From the NCBI GenBank assembly GCA_047967505.1, contig CM106539.1: a DNA stretch of 64,000 nt, one strand, 5' to 3'. The notes under the pieces are model-generated. The model did not search any database, was not told the DNA's origin, and was given only the letters and a program-made list of their open reading frames with translations. Shown piece after piece: positions 12,393-25,100 of this stretch; position 1 is the first letter of the stretch, and the number at the start of each line of letters is the position of its first letter. The stretch comes from Dipteris shenzhenensis. Lineage: Eukaryota; Polypodiophyta; Polypodiopsida; Gleicheniales. The translations under genes and the position numbers were made by a program.

Positions 12393-12797
12393 TGGACACC
12401 AGATGGGGGCCATGTGTGGCCTGATGGCTGGGCGGCTTCAGATAGAGTTGGCACACTACCAACTAGGCTACATGCAAGTGCGGGAAGGCATCCCATGACT
12501 GACCGCACTGAGGGTAGATGGAGCATTTCCTGAGGTAGCCCTCTCTCGGGTTGCGGGGCTCATTTGGAGCCCCAGATGATCCCGGATGGCTCTGGGCCGA
12601 ATGGTAATCGTAGGTGAGTTGCTCTATTCTATGCCACGGTTCTATCATGTGGTCGGTGGCCTATTTTGGGACCAACCTCCAGTCGGCCGTTTTGGAGGGA
12701 CTGGGTTGCAGTCACCCAATTGGGTCTAACCGACTATGACTGGTGGCTATATAAGAGCAAGCCCGTGAAGCCCATTATCATCATTGGCTACAGCAAC
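12393..12797 (+). repeat. Truncated inverted LTR of the same copia family
   Basis: About 405 bp matching the first two thirds of the 617-bp LTR but on the plus strand. Similarity ends near GGCTACA, around 12797, and the R-U5 part is missing. Confidence 0.85.
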
Positions 12798-12824
12798 CCT
12801 CATGTTGAGCCGCAAGATCTTTTT

Positions 12825-13800
12825 TCAACAATGTATCGCTCTTCTCTTTGACGTAGACCAGCTTGCTGAGATTATGGCCTCCGCTGATCTCTTGGATCGA
12901 CGGTGTTCGGATGGTTCCTCTTCAATGGTTGGAGGTTCTCTGCCGTCCAAAAGCTGCTTTACCCACTTCGGGAATGGCCATTGTCGTTGTGGTTCTGCAG
13001 GCTCTTCTTCCTCTTCTTTATATTGAATCCTCCCAAGCATGGTTGGGGGAGTTCGGTTTGCTGTTGCTGGTTGTACTACTGGATGGATATCCTGGTCCTG
13101 GTTGTCTGGGAAGGAAGCATCCTCCTCCAATTGATGCCGCTGTTCTGAGAAGATCACATCGCGACTTACTATTACCTTCTTGGTAATAGGATTATAGAGA
13201 CGGTAACCGTTCGCCTCTTCACTATAGCCCAAGAAAATACACTTTCGGCTCTTCGGTTCCCATTTGGTCCTGTTAGCATCAGGGACATGCACAAAACAGT
13301 CACATCCAAAGACTCTGAAATGTGCAGCTGAAGGTTTCTTACCAGAAAAGGCCTATAGTGGAGTCATCCCACAGCCTTCGCGTAGCTATGATTCTGAATG
13401 TAAACTGCCGTGTTACATGCTTCAGCCCAGAAAGTCTTTGGCAAATCTTTCCCTTTCATCATACTCCTGCCCATTTCACAGATGATGCGCATCTTGCGCT
13501 CTGCTACTCCATTTTGCTATGATGTATGTGGCGGAGGTTTCTACCTCTTGATCCTGTGACTTTTGCAGTAACTAACGAATTCACTTGATGTGAACTCACC
13601 ACCTTTGTCTGATCTCAACTTCTTCACCTTCCTTCCCGTTTCTTTCTCGACCATTACATGCCATTCTTTGAACTTATTAAAAGCCTCATCTTTAGTCTTC
13701 AAGAAGTATATCCATATCCTTCTACTGTAGTCGTCGATCAGCATCATGAAGTAGTAGGAACCACCCAAAGCTTCCATCTCCATCTTTCAACAGAGGTTCG
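12825..13800 (-). CDS. Copia integrase remnant, truncated before reverse transcriptase
   Basis: The first frame (13783-13541) contains the integrase core: MMLIDDYSRRIWIYFLK with the first catalytic Asp, and LRSDKGGEFTS with the second. The second frame (13292-12825) has the post-core KCIFLGYSEEANGYRLYNP module typical of copia, followed by a low-complexity acidic region. The frame should run on into reverse transcriptase but ends with WSTSKRRAIHC at the inverted LTR piece. Confidence 0.85.
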
Positions 13801-13876
13801 TGTGAACGAGCTCTAGAGGAGCCTTTGCCCTGCTGGCCTCTTTAGGAAAGGGCTGCCGATGTTGCTTACCCTTCAT

Positions 13877-14452
13877 TCAAGCTTCACATACATCGGGCAG
13901 ATCTGTAATTTCTGGTAAGTCTACAATCATTCCACTTTTATGTATCTCCTTTAAAGAACTAAGGTTTAGATGACCAAACCTCTCATGCCACAGCTTAGTG
14001 TTGCTCACATCGGCTTGAGCACTGAAAGCTGAGAGTTCGTAGATGTTGTTGCGTCGTGTACCTTTACCAACGACCTTCCCTTGAAGATCCAAAATATGTG
14101 CGCCATTCTTATCGAAGTGAACTTTGAGGTCCCAATCCGTGATCGCAGAAATGGACAACAAGTTCCTCTTCATATCTGGCACATAAAGAACATCGGCGGA
14201 CAACTGTTTTACAACTCCATCTGACTTGAGAGCAATCGTACCTTTTCCTTTTGCTGGACATTTTGCATCACTGCCGACTGCTACCAGGATGTCATTCCCT
14301 ACCAGATGTAGAGAGGTATACCAATCCTTACGACTGGTCATGTGGCGCAATGCACCACCGTCAATAATCCAAGGTTCATCCGCAGGTACATGAACTACCT
14401 CCGTGCAAATCTCCTCAATTGCTACGAATAGCTCTACTGGTACTGCCTGCAC
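13877..14452 (-). CDS. Copia protease and pre-integrase domain remnant
   Basis: The 191-codon frame holds the aspartic-protease strand WIIDGGALRHMT. The catalytic motif is normally D-S/T-G; here it is D-G-G, which would impair the enzyme. The downstream part has LYVPDMKRNLLS and the pre-integrase signature LWHERFGHLNLSSL. It continues into the integrase frame with one break near 13870. Confidence 0.85.
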   Translation of the reverse strand: MQAVPVELFVAIEEICTEVVHVPADEPWIIDGGALRHMTSRKDWYTSLHLVGNDILVAVGSDAKCPAKGKGTIALKSDGVVKQLSADVLYVPDMKRNLLSISAITDWDLKVHFDKNGAHILDLQGKVVGKGTRRNNIYELSAFSAQADVSNTKLWHERFGHLNLSSLKEIHKSGMIVDLPEITDLPDVCEA

Positions 14453-14479
14453 GCTGTTGCTAGAAACTTTCTTTACTCC

Positions 14480-15291
14480 GTTCTTCTCATCTGCAATCTT
14501 CTTCCAACACTCATTCTACTTGTGCCCTGCCTTGTTGCAATAGAAGCACTTGATCTTCTTCTTTCTCTTTTTATCATCAGAAGAAGATGGGTTACCAGAG
14601 TCCTTACCCTTACCTTTCTTTGATCTAGCCGAGAAATTCGAATCTTCTCCAATCCTAGTCTTTTGACGCATCTCCTCCTCCAAAAGCATAGCGCTGAAAT
14701 CCTCAAAGTTGAGGGGCGGATTTCTGTTCTACGTATTCAGCGCCATAACAAGACCTTCGTACTTTGGTGGGAGAATCTGTATGCACCTTCGTGCTAGATT
14801 CTCGCTGGTGATGGTGATGCCAATCGCAGTCATCTGATCGCGTAGATTCTTCACCCTGGTGATGAACTTCTCTACCGTTTCAGACTCAGACAGTTTCTCG
14901 TTCGCGAGTTGAGCCTCCAAATTCTGAATCCGCATCTGTGATTCGTGGTCTCGTATTGATTTTTCAAGACCGTCCATGCCTCCTCCGCTGTGGTGACATG
15001 TTGAATTAACACCATGATAGAATCACTTACACTGCAGACAATAGAACACACCGCATCTACATTTCTTCTTATCCATGCGAGAATCTCATCCGTAGTTGGT
15101 ACTATCTGTTGTCCTACATTGGCTAGATTCGGTCTCGCAACCGGCTTCACATCCACCCCAGTAGCAGTATCCCAAAGCTCGTATGCGCTTAGGGTGGTCT
15201 TCATCTTGAACTTCCAGAGTGGATAGTTAGTGCCGTCCAACTTTCCGCTTTCGTCAAACGATGGGATTCGCCATCTTGCATGCCGGGCCAT
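14480..15291 (-). CDS. Copia gag remnant (capsid region and zinc knuckle)
   Basis: The frame starts with MARHARWRIPSFDESGKLDG and continues with the copia gag signature LDGTNYPLWKFKM and the UBN2-type helical region, after a frame change near 14930. A zinc knuckle CFYCNKAGH lies near 14525-14550 but is followed by an in-frame TAG (14516-14518) before its last cysteine. Gag forms the virus-like particle in which the RNA is copied. Frameshifts and the stop show it is decayed. Confidence 0.8.
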
Positions 15292-15361
15292 CTCTCACAA
15301 TTTGCTCGCAAATAGAAACACACTACCAAATCTTCTTGCTAGAGCCCAAGCTCTGATACCA

Positions 15362-15978
15362 TGTAAGAAAACAATACAACGTCTGTGCTCAACAGATAAC
15401 AGCATCTCGTATTCAAGAGAGAAAAGCTGATAGTATGGAGAATCAAAAATTTGATTACTGTAAAACTGATACAATAGATGGCGCTGCCTTCCAGCCGTGC
15501 GCTCCTGTGAGAGAAGCTTCGATGGCGTGCTAGAAACAGTAGAGGACGGAGGGTGGATGCTAAGGAATCACAATTGTTGTAGCCAGTGATGATAATGGGC
15601 TTCACGAGCTTGCTCTTATATAGCCACCAGTCGTAGTCGGTTAGACCCAATTGGGTGACCGACCCAGTCCACCCAAAATAGCCAACTGGAGGTCGGTCCC
15701 GAAATAGGCCACCGACCACACGATACAACCGTGGCGTAGAATAGAGCAACTCACCTACGATTACCATTCGGCCCAAAGCCATCCGAGATCATCTGGGGCT
15801 CCAAACGGCGGGCCTCGCAACCCGAGAGTGGGCTACCCCAGGAAATGCTCCATCTACCCTCAGTGCGGTCAATCATGGGATGCCTTCCTGCACTTGCATG
15901 TAGCCTAGTTGGCAGTGTGCCAACTCTGTCTGAAGCCGTCCAGCCATCAGGCCACACATGGCCGCCATTTGGTGTCCA
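15362..15978 (-). repeat. 5' LTR of the 12.4-16.0 kb copia element
   Basis: 617 bp, starting TG and ending CA on the minus strand. It contains a TATA box (CTATATAAGAGC) and abuts the tRNA-Met primer site at 15361-15350. Confidence 0.85.
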
Positions 15979-17940
15979 AACCAGGACCTATTGGATAACC
16001 GAGTTACTCAAATGCCTTGTCCTCATATGGGGGGCTTACAAGTAGAGTTAGCTGGTTCCCGCATAGTTACACGAGAGTGGAACAAACTTACTTGAGATAG
16101 AGGATCATCCCAGACCCCACTTTGTGAGGGGAATCATGAGTATTCCCCCACTTTATGTAGAGACCCACCCAAGAGGTCCCCCAAAAAAGTGGAGGGACTC
16201 TTGTCCAAGAGGTCCCACCCTAGTGGTACCTACAAACCCGGGGGATTCACAAGGGGAAACTTATGATATCACATGAGTGTACAATAGAGGGGTTTTTTTA
16301 GATGAGACTTAAGCTTATACATTAGGGGTGGAGGCCCTTTTTACTTTTTCCCAATCTTAAATTTAAGTTAGGGGGGCCTGCATGCCATTCACAAGGGGGG
16401 AGGTAGTGGGGGATATGTTTGGAGGGATCTACTAACTTTTACCTAAAAGATTAGGAAAGAGGAAAGGAACACACACATACACATTTGATTAGTTACAATT
16501 AGTCATGTACCAAGTGTATGCATAAACTAAGCTCGAACTATGGTTAGTTTTAGGCCATGGTAATTGGAAATATTTGAAGGTGGTCTTATATATATCGATG
16601 AGATATTAGATTTAAGGAGATGTTATTAGATTTAAGGAAAAGGGGGACATAGTAGACTTTTGGTGGTACCGTTATAAGATTAAATAGGGGTGTTCTATCA
16701 TCCTATATAGGGGGTTTCTTGAAGTTCATGCATGCAAGTGATGTCCCCCTTTTATTAAGAGTGAATCCCCCAAGCCTACGAATTGTGTAGAGTCCAACAT
16801 GTATAAATCTCTCTCAATGGAATGAATCTCCCACTCTTTGGGATTCAGTGTTAAGGCTCACCGTTATGTTAATGGTGATTGATCTCCATTTCATCCATGC
16901 ATACTTACCCTATCTTGTTTTAGCATGCCCTTACCCTTGCACTCCCTACTCATGTACTCCCTCCTCCTTCCTCCTCCCCCATCCTCCTTACTCCTCCTCC
17001 TCCCTTATTCCTCCTCCTCCTCTTCCTCCTTCGACCTCCCCCCCTTGTCCTTCCTTCTCCCTTGTCCCTCCTCCTCAACCGTTTGCCCCTTGAAGTCGTG
17101 AAAGAGACTAGCTCTCCACTACTCAACCCTGGAATCCTCCTAGGCCCTACAACCTTTTCTGAACCCTTAAACTCCTAAATAGCTCTTTCAATCCTATCCC
17201 CATTCTGAACCCTGCAACTCCTATCAGTTACATCGTGATGGAAAATCAGTGCTACTTGCAAACAAATGACGTGCCATGAGCTTTTTCGTGTGCTTCTTCT
17301 AAGGTACGCAATGGTGTGGGGGGGTGCCGAGTTTTTTTGGAACTAGGATTAGGATTTGTGGAATAGTGGGTTGTTGATTAAACAACTAGAAGATGGCGAT
17401 ACAGTCATTCAATAGGAACCACGCAAATCTAAGCGAATTTTTGGTTTTTTAATTCATGATATTATTGAATCGGCTACCTTCATGATACTTTTTTAAGTTT
17501 TTCTACATACACGTGTAGGATGATGCAGAGTTCAACTGGTTGTGCCAACTGTAAATACTTATAAATGAGGTCAAAACATGCAATTTTCACCCTACACAAG
17601 GGGGGTTGTGCTTGAGGCTTGAGGCCCATGGAGGTTATTGGATAAGAACATCAATCATGGAAGCTATTGTGTGGGATAGACTTATCTCTAGAAATCCACC
17701 TCAAACTTGAAACATACATATAGCCTTTGTGGATGATGAAGACTCCTAGGCCACCTTATAGTGTATAGCAGTGGAAAAGTTTTCATTATGCTACTCATAC
17801 CACTACACTTGTGGTTGTATGAATTATTTTTTAGGATCATTCTAGGTGAACCGTATACTTGACATGGTGGACTATTGCCCAAATGCATGGGCCAATTACA
17901 TGAGAGTTTACTACAAATACATGTAGGATTATGAAAAGTA
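15979..17940. other. No gene recognised; G/C-run-rich and pyrimidine-rich DNA
   Basis: 16.1-16.4 kb is rich in runs of C and G (gaggtccc-type words repeated). 16.93-17.09 kb is a CCTCCT-rich pyrimidine tract. No domain was found in any short frame. Confidence 0.4.
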
Positions 17941-17947
17941 AATATAG

Positions 17948-19890
17948 GGCACACACACACACACACACAAAATTCTCCTTTTTCTTTTGCATCCACTTAT
18001 TTTCTTAATTTTTTCTTTTCCTATTTTTTCTAATTCCTTTTCCTTCTATCTCACAAACAATCCCTAATTTTTCCAGATTCCTCCTTTTTTTTTTTCAATT
18101 TCTTTCTTAAAGCTCTAAATTTCTCTCTTTCTCTCTCGCCCCCCCCCCCTCCCCGCATCTTTAACCAAATTTCTCCTATTTTCTTCCCTATTTTGTCCTC
18201 TTCCTTTCCCATAATTTTCCCTAATTTCACTTGATTTCCTCCCAACTATTTTTATTAATTTTGTAAAACTAACTTTTTAAATCCGTTTTCCTTTTTTTCA
18301 AATTCTATCTAGGCCCCTTTTTTTACACCTTTAAAGTCTACATCGAGCTGTTTAAGTCTGTGTTTAAGCCACTATTTTATTGTGACCTTGATAACAAGGG
18401 GGGGTGGTTTATGACACTTGTCTTCCCAATTGAAGTTAAGCTGGTTCTTACCATGTTTTCGTGTTGGATGGTGGCAGGTATGCAGACTCTCCTCTTCAAT
18501 AAAAGAGATGCTTATCAAGACGTCACCAAGCTCCAATTTTTTTTGCAAAAATAATATTGTCATTTCTTATCAAAGCTCTTACAAACTCTTCCTTAATTCT
18601 ATATTGTTCTCTTTCTATCCTTTACCCTGACTCTTTTGTCTTTTCACTATGCAAAAGGGGTTGTTTTCTTGTCTTCACACACTTGTCCTTTCCATTGCAA
18701 CTCTGGACAGTTGCGCATAGTACACTTAAGTCATTTAGGCCTTTTCTGGCTTCTTAACTCCTTTCTCTACTTGTCCTGTTCAGAATTTTTCATGGGATGT
18801 TTCGCTCTAATCAGAAGCTCTCAACAACCCTTTTCTGACTCCTTCTCCATCATCCCAAGCATCTTTGGATGGTTGTACTTGTTACATTTAAGTCATCATG
18901 GTGTTGCCTTTTGACTCACTTCATTGCTCACCAAGCAATTTTCTCTTTCTTTTGGTTTTTTCTTCTTTCTAAGAAGTCTTCCACCCCAAACAATTCCCAG
19001 ATTAGCACACTCCATCCCTGTTATGGCTATCATATAAACTATTTTCCCCCCTGGTGCAAAATCAACAGCTCCCATTGCTCCAAATTGCATGTCTTACTCA
19101 AGAACTTCTCTTACTCTCTTTCCACTGCTTATTTGACACTTCTAAAACATTACTAGTCCTTTTCGGGTAGACAGTAGGTTATCACACTAGGTGATTACCT
19201 ATTGTCTTACCTAGTGTGTTGTATCCTCCTGGGTATCCTCCTGGGGCAAAGGTGGGTACACACACACACACACATGCACACTTACTATTCTCCTTTTTTC
19301 CTCATCTTTAACCAATTTTCTTTTATTTTTATCCCTATTTTTTCCTCTTCCTTCCACATAATTTTCCCTAATTTCACTTGATTTCCTCCCAATTTTTTTT
19401 ATTAATTTTTTAAAACTAACTTTTTAAATCCTTCTTCCTTTTTTTTCCAAATTCTCTCTAGGCCCCCTTTTTTACACCTTTAAAGTCTACATCAAGCTGT
19501 TTAAGTCTGTGTTTAAGCCACTATTTTATTGTGACCCTGATAACAAGGGAGGGGTGTTTATAACACTTGTCTTTCCAATTAAAGTTAAGCTTGTTTTCTT
19601 GTTGGATGGTGGTGGCAAGTATGCAGACTCTCCTCTTCAATAAAATAGATGCTTATGAGGACTTCACCCAGCTCCTTTTTTTTTGTGGATGTTTTTTGCA
19701 AAAACATTATTGCCATTTCTTATCAAAGCTTTTACATACTTTTTATGCAATTTTGTAGGTGCTTTATCTACATACTCAAACTCTTCCTTAATTCTATAAT
19801 GTTCTCTTTCTATCCTTTGCCCTGACTCTTTTGCTTTCGACTCTGCAAAAGGGGTTGTTGTCTTCTCACACACACACACACACAGGCGTA
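17948..19890. repeat. Pair of roughly 0.65-0.74-kb direct repeats
   Basis: A first copy (about 17948-18685) and a second (about 19255-19885) are similar over most of their length. Both start after a (CA)n tract and both contain 'gtctacatc(g/a)agctgtttaagtc'. They are separated by about 0.57 kb. The arrangement could be a segmental tandem duplication or LTRs of a very short non-autonomous element. No primer site or polypurine tract was recognised. Confidence 0.75.
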
Positions 19891-19968
19891 TTAACGTCTA
19901 TGAAAGATCTCATGGTCTATGAGACAAAGTACAAAGTGACTTACTACATTTGCATAACTGGAGAATCG

Positions 19969-20240
19969 GTGAGTGCACAAAGCTCAACTCCTCTCAAATT
20001 ATTATAGGGCATAGCTACATTCTAATACTATCATAAGGTGGCCTTTATAACATTGGTTAAACACGGAGAGTCTTTGGGTTTGGATTTGAGCTTGCCATCT
20101 TGATAAATGGGGGAGTGCACAAAGCTTGGCTCCTCTCGAGTTATTATAGGGCATAGCTACATTCTAATACTATCATCTTACAACTTCTATTTAATACGGA
20201 GAGTCTTTGGGTTTGGATTTGAGCTTTCCATTTGCCTGCT
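19969..20240. repeat. Tandem duplication of about 140 bp
   Basis: Two copies begin near 19969 and 20110. Both contain 'attatagggcatagctacat' and 'cggagagtctttgggtttgg'. No coding signal is seen. Confidence 0.8.
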
Positions 20241-22100
20241 TTGCATGCCTTCATTAAATTTGGTGAGTTACCTATTTCTTTGTATGAGTTCAATTGGAGT
20301 GAGCTCGTTACATATCCAAATCTTTGTGCCCTTTAACTTATGTGATTGTTTGAGGATCTTAACTCTTGCTTCCTTCCCTTTGAAGTAGACCCATTCTTGT
20401 GTGCCATTTTGACTTCAGTTACATATATCATTTTCGTCCCATTCAACTTGTGGTACTTCGTCAAGGCATATTATTATGTCCTCTATGTCTTTCTCCTCAA
20501 CATCATCAAGACAGCTATCTTTCAATCCCCCAATGCATACGATCATCTTATTGCGTGCTCTGGTTTCTTGCTCTTTTACTTTCATATAAAGGTCCACTCT
20601 ATTGACCCTATTGCCAATCATATCCCCAATTGTGGAGACAAGTATTGGTGCCAATTGGGATGCATTACAACTGTGCATGACCTGTGCTAGAATTTCCTAC
20701 TTTCCACTACTCTCCATATCCTGCACATTCTACCAAGTGTTACAAGCTAAAGCTTGAGATATCTAATTTCTTGTTGCACGTTATAGATTTGCTTTTGTTT
20801 CCACTAGCCTTGTCATGTGGGGTTCTCTACTCCAAGCCACAATCAAGTTATCGTACTTGCTACCCATGGTTGCACTTCTCGATTATTAGTTCAAGCTCCA
20901 ACTCTTTAACCTCTAGATAGGTCTAAGTCTAATGTTAATTTGCCTGTGTGTGTGTGTGCGTGTGCAACAAAGAATAGACCAATAGTAAAGGCAAAAAAGT
21001 ACATCTATCAAGTGAACGACATGACACAACCAAGATCCAAGGTTCATCAAGGGTGACACTTGCCATCAAGGGTGACACTTGCCAAGTTGGGATGATTGTA
21101 GAAATTAGAATGAGTTGATGTGGACGGCTAGCTTTCAACACCATTCGCACTCATCACGAATAGTCAGAAGTTAAAATAAAAATTTAGCACAAAAAAACTT
21201 CCTACGAATTTATCTAAATTTGATTAAGTGTAGGGTAGGCAAGGGAATGTGCTTGTCTGCACATGCATTTGTGTACTCCACGTGCAAGACTACAAACTTG
21301 TGAGAGTTTGAACCTTTACAAAACTTAGTGCAGAATCAGTCCTTGAGGTCTAGTTTCTTGACCAATATTAGCCATTAAAGGATGTATATCTAATAAAAAC
21401 CCCCACTATGAGACGGTTCTACTCATGAAACTCGTGTCTAGCAATGGAGATCTATATGATGTGAAAGATAATGGCTCAGTATGCTCTTTACAAAGATGGC
21501 AAGCAGACATCATAACCTCACTTTTTAATTGTAGCTTTCTTCAAAAATCTTTGCTAGCTCAATGGTCCCTTCACAAGCTTAAATTCAAATTTAACCTTTC
21601 TTGACACAAAGTTCGCCTTACAAAACCTGCATGCTTCAGCAATATCCTTCTTTGTCTCGAAAGGGATTTTGACAAATCTCTTAACAAAAAATTGTAAGTG
21701 GGAAATGTTTGCATCTCATGTTCAATTCACTAAGCATCCAAAAGCCCTGCACTGTCAAGAGAGTGTATCTTATTTAAGATACAGGTCTCTGAAATCCAAA
21801 AATCCCTGGCTCGACATCAATGTCAAAAAGCAAGACAGCACTGTGAAGCTGTCAAAGAATTATCAAAAAAAGTTTAAAAACATGGGAGGGGGAGGGAGGG
21901 GGAGGGAAGAGAGGGCAGAGAGAACCAATAAACACAAGGTGGAACCTTGTAATTTTATAACAATTTCGATGGAACTAGCTTGAAAACCCGCGAGATTCAA
22001 AATTGTCTAGCATTGAAGGAAAAGCTAAAACAAGAGAAGCCCATGGAAATCTCATACTCCATTCCAAGCACAAAAGGTGTACACAGATCCGCTGAATAGC
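20241..22100. other. No gene recognised downstream of eIF3b
   Basis: AT-rich sequence with a short (GT) tract at 20943-20964 and a duplicated 'catcaagggtgacacttgcc' near 21045-21080. The part next to 22124 presumably contains the eIF3b 3' untranslated region and polyadenylation site. Confidence 0.4.
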
Positions 22101-22123
22101 TGAAGCCAATATATGATGCCACA

Positions 22124-25100
22124 TCAGTCCAATTGTTCAAACCCAAATGATACTATCTCTTCCTCTATGTTAAGAATGTCTTCTACTTCAACCTCTTCAG
22201 CTTCAAACTCTTCCTCCTCATCACTTGGCTCTCCATCCCTTAATTCCATGCGCAAAAACTTCTCTTCCTCGTGCAGATCCTTCCATTCAGCCACCCATGC
22301 CTTCCATTCATCTTGCACTTTCCTTCTATTCTCCATATCAGCTGCGCTTAATGCAAGCGAGGACTCCGCATCATCAATTTCATACTTCTTACTATACTTT
22401 CTCAGATTCTTTGCTATCTCTTCCTCTTTATCAGCACTAAGAAGTGATGGTGGTCTTGGACGCCACAAAAACTGCAAACAACAGCATTCAGTATCTCATC
22501 ATGTAAATTTGTGACCTGCAATAGCCTTAAAAATGCAGGAAAGTATATAGCTTGTTGAATGACTTTGAGATAACTACAAACCATACCATCGACGCAGAGA
22601 GTAAACGACATTATGAAAAAGTTACCTGGAAAAATCGGTCCCTGGGAAGACGATATAATAATTTCCCATTGAAAGACCAAATGTTGAAGCCATTCTCCAT
22701 CTGATGTACAGAGGTTACTGATGTTGCCACAAATCTGCAGACATTACAAAACTCTGCCTTAGGAAGCAAGCATGCATTGCCCCCCACACAGTTCAGCTGG
22801 CAGAAGAGTATTCAAAGCAGGAGATCATTCAACCCTTGGGAGACAAAATAGGAAAAAGTACAATGAGGCCAAAATGTGACGAGCATGGAGATTTCTACGC
22901 ATGCAATTGTCCTGCTTCTACAGGTGGCAGAAGACTTGAAAGCCTGCTAGCTTGATACATAATTAGAATATGAAATGTCCACTATCATAAGTGGCTGCTT
23001 CTACAGGTGGCAGAAGACTTGAAAGCCTGCTAGCTTAATACATAATTAGAATATGGAATGTCCACTATCATAAGTGGCAATGACACATAATTAATAGGAT
23101 CCTGATGATACCGACATTACCAACCCCCATGCAAGGTTGCGGCTATGATGCTGGTGCGATGCAGGTAAGAGGCAATGCCCCTTGTCATGGCCAAACCCAC
23201 CAAAGGAGTAATATATTGATACTGTGTCTCAACTCACCAACCCCCTTGCAGAACCGCTGCTAGGGTGCTCATGCAACAAAGGTAAGGGCAATGCCTCTTG
23301 TTGTGGCCCACCTCACAGAAGGAGTAAGATGTTCCAAACATATAGCCATGGGGATGCATTTGCAATCACCCAGAGGGTCAACCTGATCCCCAAGGGTTGG
23401 ATAGAGAGTAAGAGTTTAACCTGTTAGAATTCTGTTCATCTTCAGTAGGGAGTGAGGGCCTTTGTTGTGCCTACGCCAGGATAGTAGTTTCTCTCTTCAT
23501 TTTCCCTGTTTGCTAGGTGTAGGGGCTGGATGTAGGTGTGCTTGAAGGATGGGCTCTGGGCCAGCCAACCAGCCGACCAACAAGGTCGGACGAGCCAACC
23601 AGGGCCAGTCCGTCTGTTTGCATAGCCAACTGGGAGGCCCTCCACCAAGCCTATAAATAGGGGCTCTAAACTTGGTGGATAAAATTAGCCATAGCTTCGT
23701 AAAATGCTTATTTTGATGTATGTAACTTTACTAAATGGTGCAACACAAATGAGAAATATCTACATCATGCCTTGCAAACAATTTGATTTGATATGCTAGA
23801 TGACCAAATTTGGATTTGTCAATCAAAAGATATAGGTTTTCAACCTTCGACAGTTTTTGGCAATCAACATAAGATTTTTCCAAAATAAAATATTGATTGC
23901 CTAATTTTCTAACATTCGCCCAAAAAAGACATTGCTTTCATCATGCTTGATCTCTACACCTTTAAGCTAGTATTTCAGATTTGATATTCTGGATTCTTTA
24001 TGGCAAACATCTCCTCCTAAAAGGATTATGTCAGATCATCAGAGCTCCTATCTCCGTACAGGAGTACATTCCGATTGATGCATTTTCCTAGGATAGGAAG
24101 AGACAAAGCATCCTTTGCTCCCAACTTCATGGCATCCCTACAAGCATGGAAGTCTACCATCTATTATCTCTCATTTGAATACTGTAAGATCGTAGCAAGC
24201 TAGGGTGTTTATGATTGGGGGTCTTGAATCTCCCCTCTTTCTTATGATTCACAGCATGGTTGACACCAAGACCCTGCCTTAGAACTGTCCCCAAGCATAA
24301 GTCCAAGATCTATCATGTCAAACTCTATAGATAATTCTTGTTTTAAGTTGTTGATGAAGCATTTGCCACTAGCATGTGCCTCCACAATGAATGGCCTTGT
24401 GAAATCAAGGCATACCAACACATGGATGCAAATTTCAGGTCTTCAGAACTGACCTGCGATTTTTTTACCACAAAAAGGCATCCTTCTTCACGAGGTGCCT
24501 AAGAGGAGCTGCTGTGTCCATTCCCTCGTGCATTCCACCTTTGCAAGGTCCACCCAAATCCCATCTCTATCACAATGTGCCCCAAGTATTCAATCTCTTC
24601 TCCCACGAAAGTACATTTGCTGGCTTTTGCAGCCCTAATAGGAATCAAGAAGGCCACTCAATGGCGAGGGGACAACCTGAGGAACTGGCACAATCTCACC
24701 AGAGTCAGGAGCTCAGCAGAACTGTCAAATTTCAAGCTTTTCGACTGTCAAAAAGTGCAGATGCATACGGTCATACTCACGTTTGTGCAACTATACGAAC
24801 GGATTTGTGCGGACAACTGCTACAGGTGCAACCACTGTACAGACGGTGCTGGTCACTGCACGCTTCTAGAACTTGTCGCAACTGGTCGCAGTTACAGGCT
24901 AAAGTTTCCTACAGAAAATGTGGGGCTAATGGAGGCTGAATGCTCACAATTAAAAACTCCTTCAACTGGCGCATGTGGTCACCACTAGCAACCAGCACTC
25001 CAAGCATAGGTAGAGCAGCAAATGGTGACCCAGCTCTATCTCAGGAGCTGCGCCAACAGGGCATGGGACTTTGGCAGGTTGCAAGAGCTAGAGCTGTGGA

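Larger units (their letters stand above)
12393..15978 (-). mobile_element. Ty1/copia element with inverted LTRs and no reverse transcriptase
   Basis: The internal region reads on the minus strand in the order gag, protease, integrase. The 5' LTR (15978-15362) ends TTACA and is followed at once by the primer-binding site TGGTATCAGAGC, complementary to initiator tRNA-Met. At the other end the LTR copy (12393 to about 12797) runs in the opposite orientation: both copies begin TGGACACC at the outer edges and carry the same GGCTATATAAGAGCAAGC promoter pointing inward. The frame after the integrase core stops near 12825, directly at the inverted LTR piece, and all of reverse transcriptase and RNase H is missing. 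No target-site duplication was seen. The structure fits auto-integration, an inversion, or two insertions joined by deletion. Confidence 0.85.

Noticed and set aside
22113-22514. 133-codon serine-rich frame on the plus strand
   Set aside because: It is the antisense shadow of the last eIF3b exon, whose protein is strongly conserved.
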